Shown one piece after another: positions 1 to 9,889 of a stretch of DNA of 64,000 bases. A program made the position numbers and the translations under genes. The DNA lies in assembly GCF_009905375.1 (NCBI RefSeq), contig NC_133650.1, positions 142,863,296 to 142,927,295 of the forward strand, given 5' to 3'. Every line of letters begins with the position of its first letter. Position 1 is the first letter of the stretch. The DNA is from Apium graveolens (Eukaryota; Streptophyta; Magnoliopsida; Apiales; Apiaceae). Below the pieces are notes generated by a model. It did no database searches and was not told where the DNA came from. It worked only from the letters and a program-made list of their open reading frames with translations.

Positions 1-662
1 GGGATCTATATAGTGAGATATAGATCTGTACTGTATCCTGGCTGATCAGCAGGGTATATATGCGAACTTGAGTCCATTTTAGTTCATTGGTATTCGCCAG
101 TAATGGCCTTCTTTCTATTCTCGCGGGGTTGTATCTTTGCAGATAAACCCGGGTTTCGGTTTTATTTAAATTGATTTAACACTGTTCATATATTTTGCGG
201 ACTTGTTGAGCAATTTTTGGCTCACCCTTTTTGTTGTTATTCACCTTATTATTTTCAGTTAAGAAGAAATATGAAACCTATCAGGACTCGAGTGGTAAAG
301 AAGCAGGTCAAGCCTCGGGATCCTCTCATACCCAAGGTGTTGATCCCAATCCAGGAAGAAAGCTTTGAGTTGCCCGAACAGGTGGAGTGTAGATAGTTAG
401 TGTGTGTGTTTGAATAAAAGATGAACATAGTTTAAAACTGATTAGACAATGGTTTGTATTAAAGAGAGTTTGTCAGATTTTGAATTTTAGTTTGTAATAA
501 AAGTAGTTAGTGGTTCTTGTTTTTATACTTCAACCTAAAAAGATCCTAGTTAGTGTTAAAGGGGTTTAGATTCATTTTTTTATTATTTGTTAATCAAATT
601 TTATAGGTTTGGTGATTAGCTAGTATCCCCAGACTTTTACCCCGGGTCTGGAGGGCGTTACA
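1..662 (+). repeat. Right (3') end of a gypsy LTR, element F
   Basis: The sequence ends GGAGGGCGTTACA at 662, a typical gypsy LTR terminus. It is followed directly by sequence from the middle of the copia-1 LTR, not by a primer-binding site, so this is the 3' LTR (or a solo LTR) of an element lying mostly off the left edge. CTTCT at 663-667 matches the copia-1 sequence at the junction and is the probable right-hand target duplication. The layout resembles the last part of element E's LTR: a TGATCAGCAGG-like segment, a TGAGC...GCTCA hairpin at 207-224, a pyrimidine tract ending in TTTTCAG (258), then a short ORF. The rest (about 400-655) is AT-rich with no gene. Confidence 0.8.
271..381 (+). 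other. Putative LTR-embedded coding exon of element F
   Basis: An ATG at 271 opens 37 codons (start MKPIRTRVVKKQV, strongly basic), ending exactly at a donor-like CAG|GTGGAG (381/382) in phase 0; unspliced, the frame stops at 394-396. It is preceded by a pyrimidine-rich tract and TTTTCAG| at 258, an acceptor-like signal. The position relative to the LTR hairpin and LTR end matches the exons in elements A, B and E. The histone-H3-like pattern seen there is only weakly visible (RTR...KK). Splicing is inferred, not shown. Confidence 0.45.
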
Positions 663-1918
663 CTTCTCATCTAATTCTTTATATAGGGCTCACTAGGTTT
701 TCATATAATTAATATATCAATATATATTATTATGTAAATCCCACACTTTATTTTATAAAATGTTTAAATAATAATTAAAACTATTTTAATCATTATTTTT
801 CTAAACTCTTTAGAAAACAACTTGCTCTCTCAAAATACCTTCATCAATAAATTAATCTTTTTATGGTGTGACCCTGTAGGTTCAATATTAAGCCGGTAGT
901 AGAAATAAATAATAATAAACCATCTATTTATTATTTATATGAATTCTAAAATTCATTAAATATAATTAACTGATTAATTATATTTATTATACATCGTGAC
1001 TGATGTTTCTCAATATATCGCGACTATCCGGATAATATGAATTCACTGCTTAGAATACCAAGAACCTGTCAATGACTAGTTACCGTACAATGAATTCCTT
1101 CTGCCCTTACAATTAACGGATTAAATACAAGGCATGGATCTTGTGTCAGGCCTTATCAAATTTAATCATATGATTTCTTATTCATAATGCAAAGTTCATA
1201 TTAATGCAAATTAGAAACTCCTTTCTAATTTCATACACTCTGGCCAGAGATTCCAGAATTCGTATACTAAGAATAACATAGGATATTCTCTTCCTATACT
1301 GGAAGAAGTAGATCCTCTATTGACACTAACGATCTCCATACACAAATCCCTATGCCCAGAATAGACCTAATGGATGTCCTTGAGACTAAGGACTAAACCA
1401 ATCATAGTTCATTATATACAAGATAACTATAACGATCCCAAGTCTAAGGACACTTGTACAACTATCACTCAGTGAATAACTATTGACACATGAGTAATCT
1501 CCAATAGTTTTCCAACTTATCGAGTCATGTTCAGTGAAATTATTCCCTAATAAGCACCTACATACTAGCTATAGTGTCACCACACAAATACCTATGAGAA
1601 CAGACATCCTCCCGAAAGGAGCAAGCATAGTATGTACCAATCTTTGTGGATTTACTAACTTCCAATTAGTTATCCTATGCTCAGGAATTGTTTAAGTCTA
1701 AAGTTATCATCTTCTAGATCTCACTATTACAATCTCATTATAATTCTAGAAGCTTTACTCTAAACTATGGAACATCTTATTCAAAACACTTTAAATAGAT
1801 AAAGCCCATAATAAAAACCAAAACAAGTCTTTTATTAATATTAATGAAAACAAATAAGAATACAAGAAAGTTCTTCCTAACTCATCATACGTGATTGTAT
1901 TTAGGACAAACACTTTCA
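663..1918 (-). repeat. Copia-1 3' LTR, truncated
   Basis: About 1.26 kb is collinear with 8009-9266 of the 5' LTR. The missing first 330 bp or so (plus-strand left) should lie beyond element F. It ends ACACTTTCA at 1918, next to the polypurine tract. It contains the conserved block around 860-919 that is also nearly unchanged in the solo LTR. It holds no gene. Confidence 0.93.
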
Positions 1919-1934
1919 ATCTCCCACTTGAACT
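1919..1934 (-). other. Copia-1 polypurine tract
   Basis: ATCTCCCACTTGAACT on the plus strand is AGTTCAAGTGGGAGAT on the coding strand. It directly abuts the LTR start TGAAAGTG, where plus-strand DNA synthesis is primed. Confidence 0.75.
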
Positions 1935-2021
1935 AAAGCCAATCACCCTGGTATTTAATACCCATCTTCTCTTTATGACGATCAAAGTGAATCTGAGACA
2001 ATGACTTTGTGAGTGGGTCTG

Positions 2022-2585
2022 CTACGTTGTTATGTGTGCAATACTCTTAATCATGACATCTCCTCTTTCAATGATTTCCCTAATCAAATGAAAGTGTCGC
2101 AAAACATGTTTGAAATTTTTATGAGACCTAGGTTCCTTGGCTTGTGCTATTGTTGCATTGTTATCACAATGTAACACAATAGGCTCTTCAAAGCTAGGAA
2201 TAACTCCCAACTCAGAAACAAATTTTCTTATCCAAATGACTTCTTTTGCAGCCTCACTTGCAGCTATATACTCTGCTTCCGTTGTGGAGTCTGCCGTTAT
2301 AGACTGTTTGGAACTCTTCCAACTAATCGCACCACCATTCAGAGTAAACACGTATCCTGACATGGATTTTCTATCATCACTTTCTGATTGAAAACTAGAG
2401 TCAGTATAACCCTTTATTTTCAACTCAGATCCACCAAAAACAAGAAAAATATCCTTAGTCCTTTGTAAGTACTTAAGGATGTTCTTCACTGCTTTCCAGT
2501 GGTCTTCTCGCGTATCGGACTGATATATGCTTGTCACACTAATTGAGTAAGCAACATCAGGCCTAGTACATAACATCGCATACAT
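2022..2585 (-). pseudogene. Copia-1 RNase H domain
   Basis: This is the Ty1/copia RNase H segment at the 3' end of pol, which degrades the RNA strand during reverse transcription. Visible landmarks are GYTDSSFQ (first catalytic Asp), the SGYVFTLNGGAISWKSSKQ block, STTEAEYIAASEA (catalytic Glu) and HCDNNATIA (Asp). It is open for 187 codons but separated from the reverse transcriptase upstream by a stop or frameshift at about 2586-2600, and its C-terminus ends in an odd tail near 2022. It is not expressed as part of an intact polyprotein here. Confidence 0.9.
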
Positions 2586-2599
2586 GATAGATCCTATTG

Positions 2600-3449
2600 T
2601 TAAAGCATAAGGAATCTACTCATACATTCTCTTTCCTCAGGTGTCTTAGGAGACATCCTTTTGGAAAGGGATACTCCATGGCTCATCGGTATGAGACCTC
2701 TCTTGGAATTTTCCAAGCTAAACCTTTTAAGCACTTTCTCGATATATGTACCCTTGGTACGACCTATCATTCTTCTAGATCTATCTCTATATATCTTCAT
2801 ACCGAGAAGGTAGGATGCTTCTCCCAAGTCCTTCATAGTGAAGTTCTTCGATAACCACACTCTGACTAATTGTAGCATCGGTATATCATTTCCTATAAGA
2901 AGTATGTCATCCACATACAATACAAGAAATGTTACTGCGCTCCCACTAACTTTCTTGTAGACACATGGTTCATCTACGTTTTTTATAAAACCAAACACTT
3001 TGATTGTCTCATCAAAACGGATGTTCCATCTATGAGAAGCTTGCTTTAATCCATATATATATTCGTAGCAGCTTATAAACTAGGTGTTCATTCCCTTTGG
3101 AAACAAAACCCTCTGGATGTATCATATACACTTCTTCTTCAAGTTTCCCATTGAGAAAGGCCATTTTGACATCCATTTTCCAGATCTCATAGTCGTAGTA
3201 AGCATCAATCGCAAGCGAAATCCGAATTGATTTCAACAGGGCTACAGGCAAAAATGTTTCATCAAAGTCAATCCCTTGCCTTTGTCTGAATCCTTTTTCC
3301 ACGAGCCTGGCCTTATAGGTCTCCACCTGGCCATCTGCTCCAGTCTTTCTTTTGTATACCCATTTGCACCCAATAGGATTTACATCCTTTGGTGCTTCAA
3401 CCAAAGTCCATACTTGGTTGGCATACATAGATTCCATTTCGGATTTCAT
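2600..3449 (-). pseudogene. Copia-1 reverse transcriptase
   Basis: Two open pieces (3030-3449 and 2600-2998) in different frames together carry the copia RT. The first has GCKWVYKRKTGADG, YKARLVEKGF, the ETF.PVA.LKSIRI block and MDVKMAFLNGKLEEEVYM (first catalytic Asp). The second has the catalytic YVDD box within LVLYVDDILLIGN and the DLGEASYLLGMKI block. The break lies near 3000-3030. The catalytic residues survive but the frame does not. Confidence 0.9.
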
Positions 3450-3455
3450 GGCACT

Positions 3456-4715
3456 CTACCATTTCTCTGAGTCAATATTACTCATAGCCTCATTATAGGT
3501 CATAGGGTCGTCATCATCAATGAATGACAACTCATTGTCATTCTCAATGACAAGGCTATAATACCTCTCAGGTTGGCGAGACACTCTCCTTGACCTAAGA
3601 ATGGGCTGTTCCACAGAAGGTTTTTCAGTCTGAACAGGTGTTTCCTCTTGAACCGTAGTAGTTTGTGCTTCTTGAACTTCATTAAGTTCTATTTTGCTCC
3701 CACTGTTTCCTTCAAGGATAAACTGTTTTTCCAAAAGGGTAGCATGGTGGAGACAAATACCCTATGATCGGTGTAAAAGTAATACCCCAAAGTCTCTTTA
3801 AGATATCCCACAAATCTACATTTCATGGATCGAGATTACAGCTTATCAGGGTCAACTTTCTTGACATAAGCTAGAAATCCCCAAATCTTAACGTGTTTAA
3901 GACTCAGTTTCCTTTCTTTCCATATCTCATATGGAATTTAAGGAACAGATTTGGAAGGCACCTTATTTAGTAAATATGCTAAGGTTTCCAATGCATAACC
4001 CCAAAGGAATACTAGAAGATCTGCATAGCTCATCATGGACCGAACCATGTCTAACAAAGTTCGATTTCTCCTTTCAGATACCCCATTCAAGTAACCCCAA
4101 AGTTCGATTTTCTTTGAGATAATCTAGAAACTCTCCATTCAAGTATTCACCACCTCGATCTGATCGAAGGGTTTTAATACTATGTTTGGTTTGTTTCTCC
4201 ACTTCATTTTTATATTCTTGAACTTTTCAAATGCTTCAGACTTGTGTTTCATCAAATACACATATCTGAATCTAGATCGATCATCTATAAAAGTAATGAA
4301 GTATAAAAATCCACCCATGGCTTGCGTAGACATTGGTCCATATATATCTGTGTGTACCAATCCTAGCAAATCTGCAGCCCTCTCTCCATATCCACTAGAT
4401 GGAGATTTGGTCATTTTACCCAATAGACAAGACTCGCATGTAGGATATGATTCAAAATCAAAGAGGTCAGGCAACCCTTCCTTATGCAATGTATGTAGTC
4501 TATTTTCACTAATATGACCAAGTCTGCAGTGCCATAAATAGGTAATAATTTCATCATCCCTTTTCCTTTTATTAGTGTGTTCAATTTGTAGTAAATTATG
4601 CTCTACGTCGCATACATACAGACCATTATTTAAAATACCACTACTATAAAGAACGTTATCTCTAAGAATTAAACACTTATTATTCTGAATAACAAACGAA
4701 AATCCAGCCAAGTCT
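3456..4715 (-). pseudogene. Copia-1 integrase and linker
   Basis: From 4715 leftward this encodes the end of protease and the GAG-pre-integrase/zinc region (WHCRLGHIS... and CESCLLGK, the HHCC pattern). Then comes the integrase core with HTDIYGP and FIDDRSRF aspartates, and, after frameshifts, a region at about 3735-4138 with NGV.ERRNRTLLDMVRSMM that contains the catalytic Glu neighbourhood. 3456-3734 is the acidic linker to RT (LRSRRVSRQPERY...IDDDDPMTYNEA). At 4715 the coding sequence is interrupted by the solo LTR and resumes at 6427. Confidence 0.87.
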
Positions 4716-6421
4716 TGAAGGGTTTTTAGCACATAAACGCAGCGAAAACATAAATTTAATCTTAAAAAAACCGAAACCCTCTGCATGATCCATGCGAAAA
4801 ATAATATTTAATTCGTAGTTCAGTATGTTTACCTTAAGAAGCTTTACGTTAATGGAAAGATGGAGGTCTTTAATAGCGATCCAAGAATGATGAACAGAGA
4901 TTCTTAGCAGCTGCTCCTCAAGTGTGAAGCACTCCACCGGTATCCACCAAGAAAACGATGTAATGAAGGAGGAGGAGATGGAGAGAATTAGGGTTTTGTA
5001 AATCTTTTTGGTTGAGACAAAAATAGGGTCTATAATAGTATATTTATAGGCAAAATTTTCAGCTGAAAATTTTCCCATAAAATATTATTATTATTAACCC
5101 TTTATTATTCTCACTAATAATTAAAACACCTTTTAATTATTAATCCTTTTTCTAAACACTTTAGAAATAATTCTCTCACTTGATTTAATTTTCAAAAATT
5201 AAATTCTTAATTAATAATATTAAGAACTTTTTCTTAATTAATTTATAATCAATTAAATCTCATTTAATTAATTAATAAATTTGCCAATTAATTATTTATT
5301 TCATAAATAAATAATTATCAGCCATTATTAACTAATTTTTCCACCATTAAATCATTCTCTTTTATGGTGTGACCCTGTAGGTTCAATAGTAAGCCGGTAG
5401 TAGAAATAAATAATAATAAAACTATTTTATCATTATTTATATAAATTCTCTAATTCATTAAATATGATTAATTAATTAATCATATTTATTATACATCGTG
5501 AGGGATATTTCTCAGCATATCGCGACTATCCGGATAATACGAATTCACTGCTTAGAATACCAAGAACCTATTCAGTGAGTAGTTACCGTACAAGTAATTC
5601 CTTCTATCCTGCAATGTCATGATTAAATACAAGGCATGGAACTTGTGTCAAGCCTATCTTATTTAATCAGTTGCTTTCCCATTCACTATGCTTAGTTCTA
5701 TTTAATGTAAATTAGAAACTCCTTTCTAATTTCATTCACTCTGGCCAGAGACTCCTGAACTAACATAAGTGGATCAGCATTGAACATTCTCTTCCTACAC
5801 TGGAAGGGGTAGATCCTTTATTGATCATACACTATCTTCGTGTATAAATTCCTATACCCAGTAGAGCCCTTATAATTGTCCCTTGAGACTAAGAACTAAA
5901 CCAAAACATAGTTCAGTGTACACAAGATGACTATGATGACCTCAAGTCTAAGGATACTTGTACAACTATCACTATTTGAACAACTGCTGACACGTGAGTG
6001 AACTCCATCAGTTGTTCAGCTGTGTGAGTCATTTTCAGTGAACTTATTCTATAATAATCACCTACATACTAGCTATAGTGTCACCACACAAATGTCTATG
6101 AGAACAGACATCCTTCATAATGAAGCAAACATAGTATGTACCGATCTTTGCGGATTATTAATTACCAGTTAGTAATCCTACGACCAGGAACTATTTAAGT
6201 TTAGAGTTATCATCTTTTAGGTCTCATTAGTATGATCTCATCACAATCCATAAAAAGCTTTACTCTAAACTGTGGTATATCTTATTTAAACATTTAAATA
6301 GATAGAGCCCGCAATAAAAACAAAACAAGTATTTTATTAATATCAATGAAATCAAAACAGATTACATAAAAGTTATTTCTAAATCCTCATACATGATTGG
6401 ACTTAGGACATATCTCTTTCA
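4716..6421 (-). mobile_element. Solo LTR of a copia-1-related family
   Basis: It runs from TGAAGGGTTT at 4716 to CTCTTTCA at 6421 and is flanked by a perfect 5-bp duplication AGTCT (4711-4715 and 6422-6426). Its 1,706 bp contain no primer-binding site, polypurine tract or coding domain, so it is a solo LTR left by LTR-LTR recombination. It is clearly homologous to the copia-1 LTRs, but only some blocks are nearly identical (for example 5361-5420). It sits between the protease and GAG-pre-integrase parts of copia-1 pol in the same orientation. Apparent ORFs inside it are not conserved. Confidence 0.95.
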
Positions 6422-6426
6422 AGTCT

Positions 6427-7166
6427 AACATGGGAATAGAAATAATATTCCTCACAATCGAAGGAACAAAATAACAATTATTTAAAACAATTGTCTTGTA
6501 TGTAGGCATATGTAAATCAAATGATCCTACAGCTTCAGCAACAACTCTTGCTCCATTTCCCATCCGTAGAATCACCTCCTCTTTCTCGAGAGTCCTACTT
6601 CTCCTTAGTCCCTGCAATGAATTACAAATGTAAGAACCACATGTGGTAGCTAATACCCAAGTAGAAATTTGACTTAGTGACATATTCACTTCAATCATGA
6701 ACATACCTGAATCAGAAGCGGCAGTCTCACTACCCTTCTTCTTCCTCAATTCTGCAAGGTAAATCTTGCAGTTCCTCTTCCAGTGCCCCACCTTGTTACA
6801 GTGGAAGCAAACAGCTTTGCTCTTAGGGTCTTCAGCTTTTGGTGGAATCGGCTTTTTCTCACTTACTTTCTTCTTCTTCCTGGGAGGGTTCCTCTTTCTT
6901 TTCTTAGTATTAGAACCTTCACCAATTAGAAGAACAAAACTCTTCTTAAAGGGAAAATTCGATTCTGCAGTCTTCAACATGTTGTGGAGTTCATCCAGAC
7001 CGACGTCCAGCTTATTCATGTGAAAGTTCACAACAAACTGCGAAAACAAACCCGAAAGTAATTGCAAGACCAAGTCTTAAGTCAGCTCCCCATCCATGGC
7101 AAAACCAAGTTGTCCAAGACGTTCAATCAAATTGATCATCTTAAGTACATGCGTTAGCACGAATTC
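6427..7166 (-). pseudogene. Copia-1 gag and protease
   Basis: The C-terminal half of copia gag is followed by protease. Gag helices read NFHMNKLDVGLDELHNMLKTAE; a basic KKRKRNPPRKKKK patch precedes a single CX2CX4HX4C zinc knuckle (CFHCNKVGHWKRNC, near 6770-6815). The protease follows (MGNGARV..., then NNCYFVPSIVRNIIS). The usual protease DTG/DSG is replaced by WVLATTCGSYIC, so the catalytic Asp is lost. Upstream of 7074 the frame is broken. The N-terminal half of gag is missing, apparently replaced by the tandem repeat at 7167-7306. Confidence 0.87.
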
Positions 7167-7306
7167 ATTTATTGTAGTATTAATAATAACTATTATTATT
7201 ATCATTATTGGCCCATTTTGTAACTGTTATTGCATTTATTGTAGTACTAATAATAACTATTATTATTATCATTATTGGCCCCTTTTATAACTGTTATTGC
7301 ATTTAT
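7167..7306. repeat. 67-bp tandem duplication in copia-1 gag/leader
   Basis: Two near-identical 67-bp units (7167-7233 and 7234-7300) are followed by ATTTAT of a third. Each unit runs from ATTTATTGTAGTA, through an ATA/ATT-rich stretch and GGCCC, to TGTTATTGC. The array lies where the N-terminal half of gag should be. Confidence 0.85.
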
Positions 7307-7676
7307 GTCCCAAAAAAACTGACGAATTCATTTACTGTAGCAACAATTACAAGGTCAGCCAATGGATGGAAGCAAATATTAAATTCATATTTATCCACAT
7401 GCATAATTATTTTATGAATTTTAATTAAAAAAATTAAAAAAAAATCATAACAAATAATCTACATATCACAAAATTATGAATAATAATATCTAGATGATCT
7501 AGAACACTTGTAGAACCTAGATCAATGGTCAAAATCCGATGCAAAAATTATTTCGAATTAATTCATAATTAAATCTAAATAAACTTGCAAAAATCATAAT
7601 AAATCCATACATACATTAAAAATCTGATTTTTTTTATATATGAATCTCTATATGCAGAACCTGGCTCTGATGCCAA
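7307..7676 (-). other. Copia-1 leader with primer-binding site
   Basis: This is AT-rich untranslated leader between gag remnant and 5' LTR, with no ORF. The primer-binding site on the minus strand is TGGCATCAGAGCC (complement of 7663-7675), one mismatch from the tRNA-iMet type, immediately inside the LTR end at 7677. Confidence 0.82.
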
Positions 7677-9266
7677 TGAAGGAATTTACGGACTAGCGGA
7701 AGCATGATATAACAATTATTCCGTAAAACCATGTATCGCACATATAAAAAAACATATAAAATCAAGGGAGCGGAGGAATCATAATCATACCTTGAAAATC
7801 GAAGCTTTATGACAATGGATGCTAACAGTTGCTCCTCAGAGTGTGAATCACTCTACTGGTATCTACCAAGAATAATCCTTCGATGAAGCTTTTATAAAGA
7901 TGAAGCTTTAAAGTGGTGCCCTTTTCTTTTGAGAGAGAGAGAGAGAGATGAAGAAGAAGGAGAGGGTGGCAACTAAGTTTTCACAAAAATACAAGTGCAT
8001 ACCAAAACCCTTCTTAACTCATTCTTTATATAGGGCTCACTAGGTTCTCATATAATTAATATATCAATATATATTATTATGTAAATCCCACACTTTATCT
8101 TATAAAATGTTTAAATAATAATTAAAACTATTTTAATCATTATTATTTTTCTAAACTCTTTAGAAAACAACTTGCTCTCTCAAAATACCTTCATCAATAA
8201 ATTAATCTTTTTATGGTGTGACCCTGTAGGTTCAATATTAAGCCGGTAGTAGAAATAAATAATAATAAACCTTCTATTTATTATTTATATGAATTCTAAA
8301 ATTCATTAAATATAAATAACTTATTAATTATATTTATTCTACATCATGAGTGATGCTTCTCAATATATCGCGACTATCCGGATAATATGAATTCACTGCT
8401 TAGAATACCAAGAACCTGTCAGTGACTAGTTACCGTACAATGATTCCTTCTACCCTTACAATATCCTGATTAAATATAAGGCATGGATCTCGTGTCAGGC
8501 CTTATCAAATTTAATCATATGATTTCTTATTCATAATGCAAAGTGCATATAAATGCAAATTAGAAACTCCTTTCTAATTTCATACACTCTGGCCAGAGAT
8601 TCCAGAACTCGCATACTAAGAATAACATATGATATTCTCTTCCTATACTGGAAGGAGTAGATCATCTATTGACGTTAACTATCTCCATACACAAATCTAT
8701 ATGCCCTGAATAGACCTAAAGGATGTCTTTGAGACTAAGGACTAAACCAATCACAGTTCATTATATACAAGATAACTTTAACGATCTCAAGTCTAAGGAC
8801 ACTTGTACAACTATCACTCAGTGAATAACTATTGACACGTGAGTAATCTCCAATAGTTGTCCAACTTATCGAGTCATGTTTAGTGAAATTATTCCCTAAT
8901 AAGCACCTACATACTAGCTTTAGTGTCACCACACAAATGCCTACGAGAACAGACATCCTCCTGAAAGGAGCAAGCAGAGTATGTACCAATCTTTGCGGAT
9001 TCACTAACTTCCAATTAGTTATCCTATGATCAGGAACTGTTTAAGTCTAAAGTTATCATTTTCTAGATCTCACTATTACAATCTCATTATAATTCTAGAA
9101 GCTTTACTCTAAACTATGGAACATCTTATTCAAAACACTTTAAATAGATAAAGCCCATAATAAAACCAAAATAAGCTTGTTATTAATATTAATGAAATCA
9201 AATAAGAATATTAAAAAGTTCTTCCTAACTCATCATACATGATTGGATTTAGGACAAACACTTTCA
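7677..9266 (-). repeat. Copia-1 5' LTR (complete)
   Basis: The 1,590-bp LTR is bounded by TGAAGGAATT (7677) and ACACTTTCA (9266). Inside is a GAGAGA tract near 7932-7950. It is collinear with 663-1918 over its right 1.26 kb. No gene lies inside. Confidence 0.93.
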
Positions 9267-9829
9267 TTGATTAGATGCAAATGGAATATGGCAGCTTATT
9301 TATAGGTTTTAGAGAACAAAGAAGCATTTCCATTTCCATACTTGAAGAAAATCAAAGATACTGGATGGAGAAATGAAAAAGCATGTGATTAGACAAAACC
9401 ATATTTTGTTTAATTTGTTTGTCTTATTCACTTGTATCTTGGTAATATATAAACCAAGAGTAGCTAGTAGTAAATTAAGTACTTGAATTAGAGAAATAGA
9501 AAAAGTTGTACTTGTGAAGAATTTCTCTGTTCTTGTAATTCTACTTGTAAGCAGCTGTGTGCAAACCATGCATCACAGAGTTCTTGATCTTATATATATA
9601 TATATATATATATATCTGGTGGAAAAGTTCAATCCACCAGAAAGTTTTTAAATACTTGTGTTTAATTACTTTGTGTGATTACATTTATATTTCATTTCGT
9701 ACTTTTATTTAATCAAACACTGTCATATATATATTTGAGATAGAGTCGATCTTCAAGTTAAAAAGAAACCAGAATTACAATATTCAACCCCCCTTCTATA
9801 ATTCTTTGTTAGATTGTTTGGGAATAACA
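9267..9829 (+). repeat. Copia-2 5' LTR, right-hand part
   Basis: It ends GGGAATAACA at 9829, followed by the primer-binding site. The segment CAACCCCCCTTCT near 9785 is typical of SIRE-type LTR ends, and its complement is seen in copia-3. It contains a TA dinucleotide run at 9591-9615 and a TTATTTATAG TATA-like segment near 9297. The left part is cut off by copia-1. No gene. Confidence 0.8.
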
Positions 9830-9831
9830 AT

Positions 9832-9843
9832 TGGTATCAGAGC
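9832..9843 (+). other. Copia-2 primer-binding site
   Basis: TGGTATCAGAGC, complementary to the 3' end of initiator tRNA-Met, lies two bases after the LTR end. Confidence 0.92.
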
Positions 9844-9889
9844 AATCACTTGAAGTACAAAGAGTTTAAAGATCACAAAAACTAACAAG

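Larger units (their letters stand above)
663..9266 (-). mobile_element. Copia-1: degenerate Ty1/copia retrotransposon
   Basis: On the minus strand the order is 5' LTR (7677-9266), primer-binding site, gag, protease, integrase, reverse transcriptase, RNase H, polypurine tract, 3' LTR (663-1918, truncated on the left by F). This protease-integrase-RT-RNase H order defines Ty1/copia. The sequence resembles the Tork/Angela group. LTR starts read TGAAAGTGTTTGTCC and ends read CTTCA on the minus strand. The two LTRs differ by about 5-6% over some 280 bases compared by eye, so the insertion is old. TTGAT at 9267-9271 is the right-side target duplication; its partner is off-window. A solo LTR splits pol. 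All reading frames are broken. Confidence 0.92.

Noticed and set aside
4680..5078. 132-codon minus-strand ORF
   Set aside because: It spans the solo-LTR boundary and consists mostly of LTR sequence; no domain.
9309..9569. 86-codon minus-strand ORF in copia-2 LTR
   Set aside because: Antisense, low complexity, no recognisable family.
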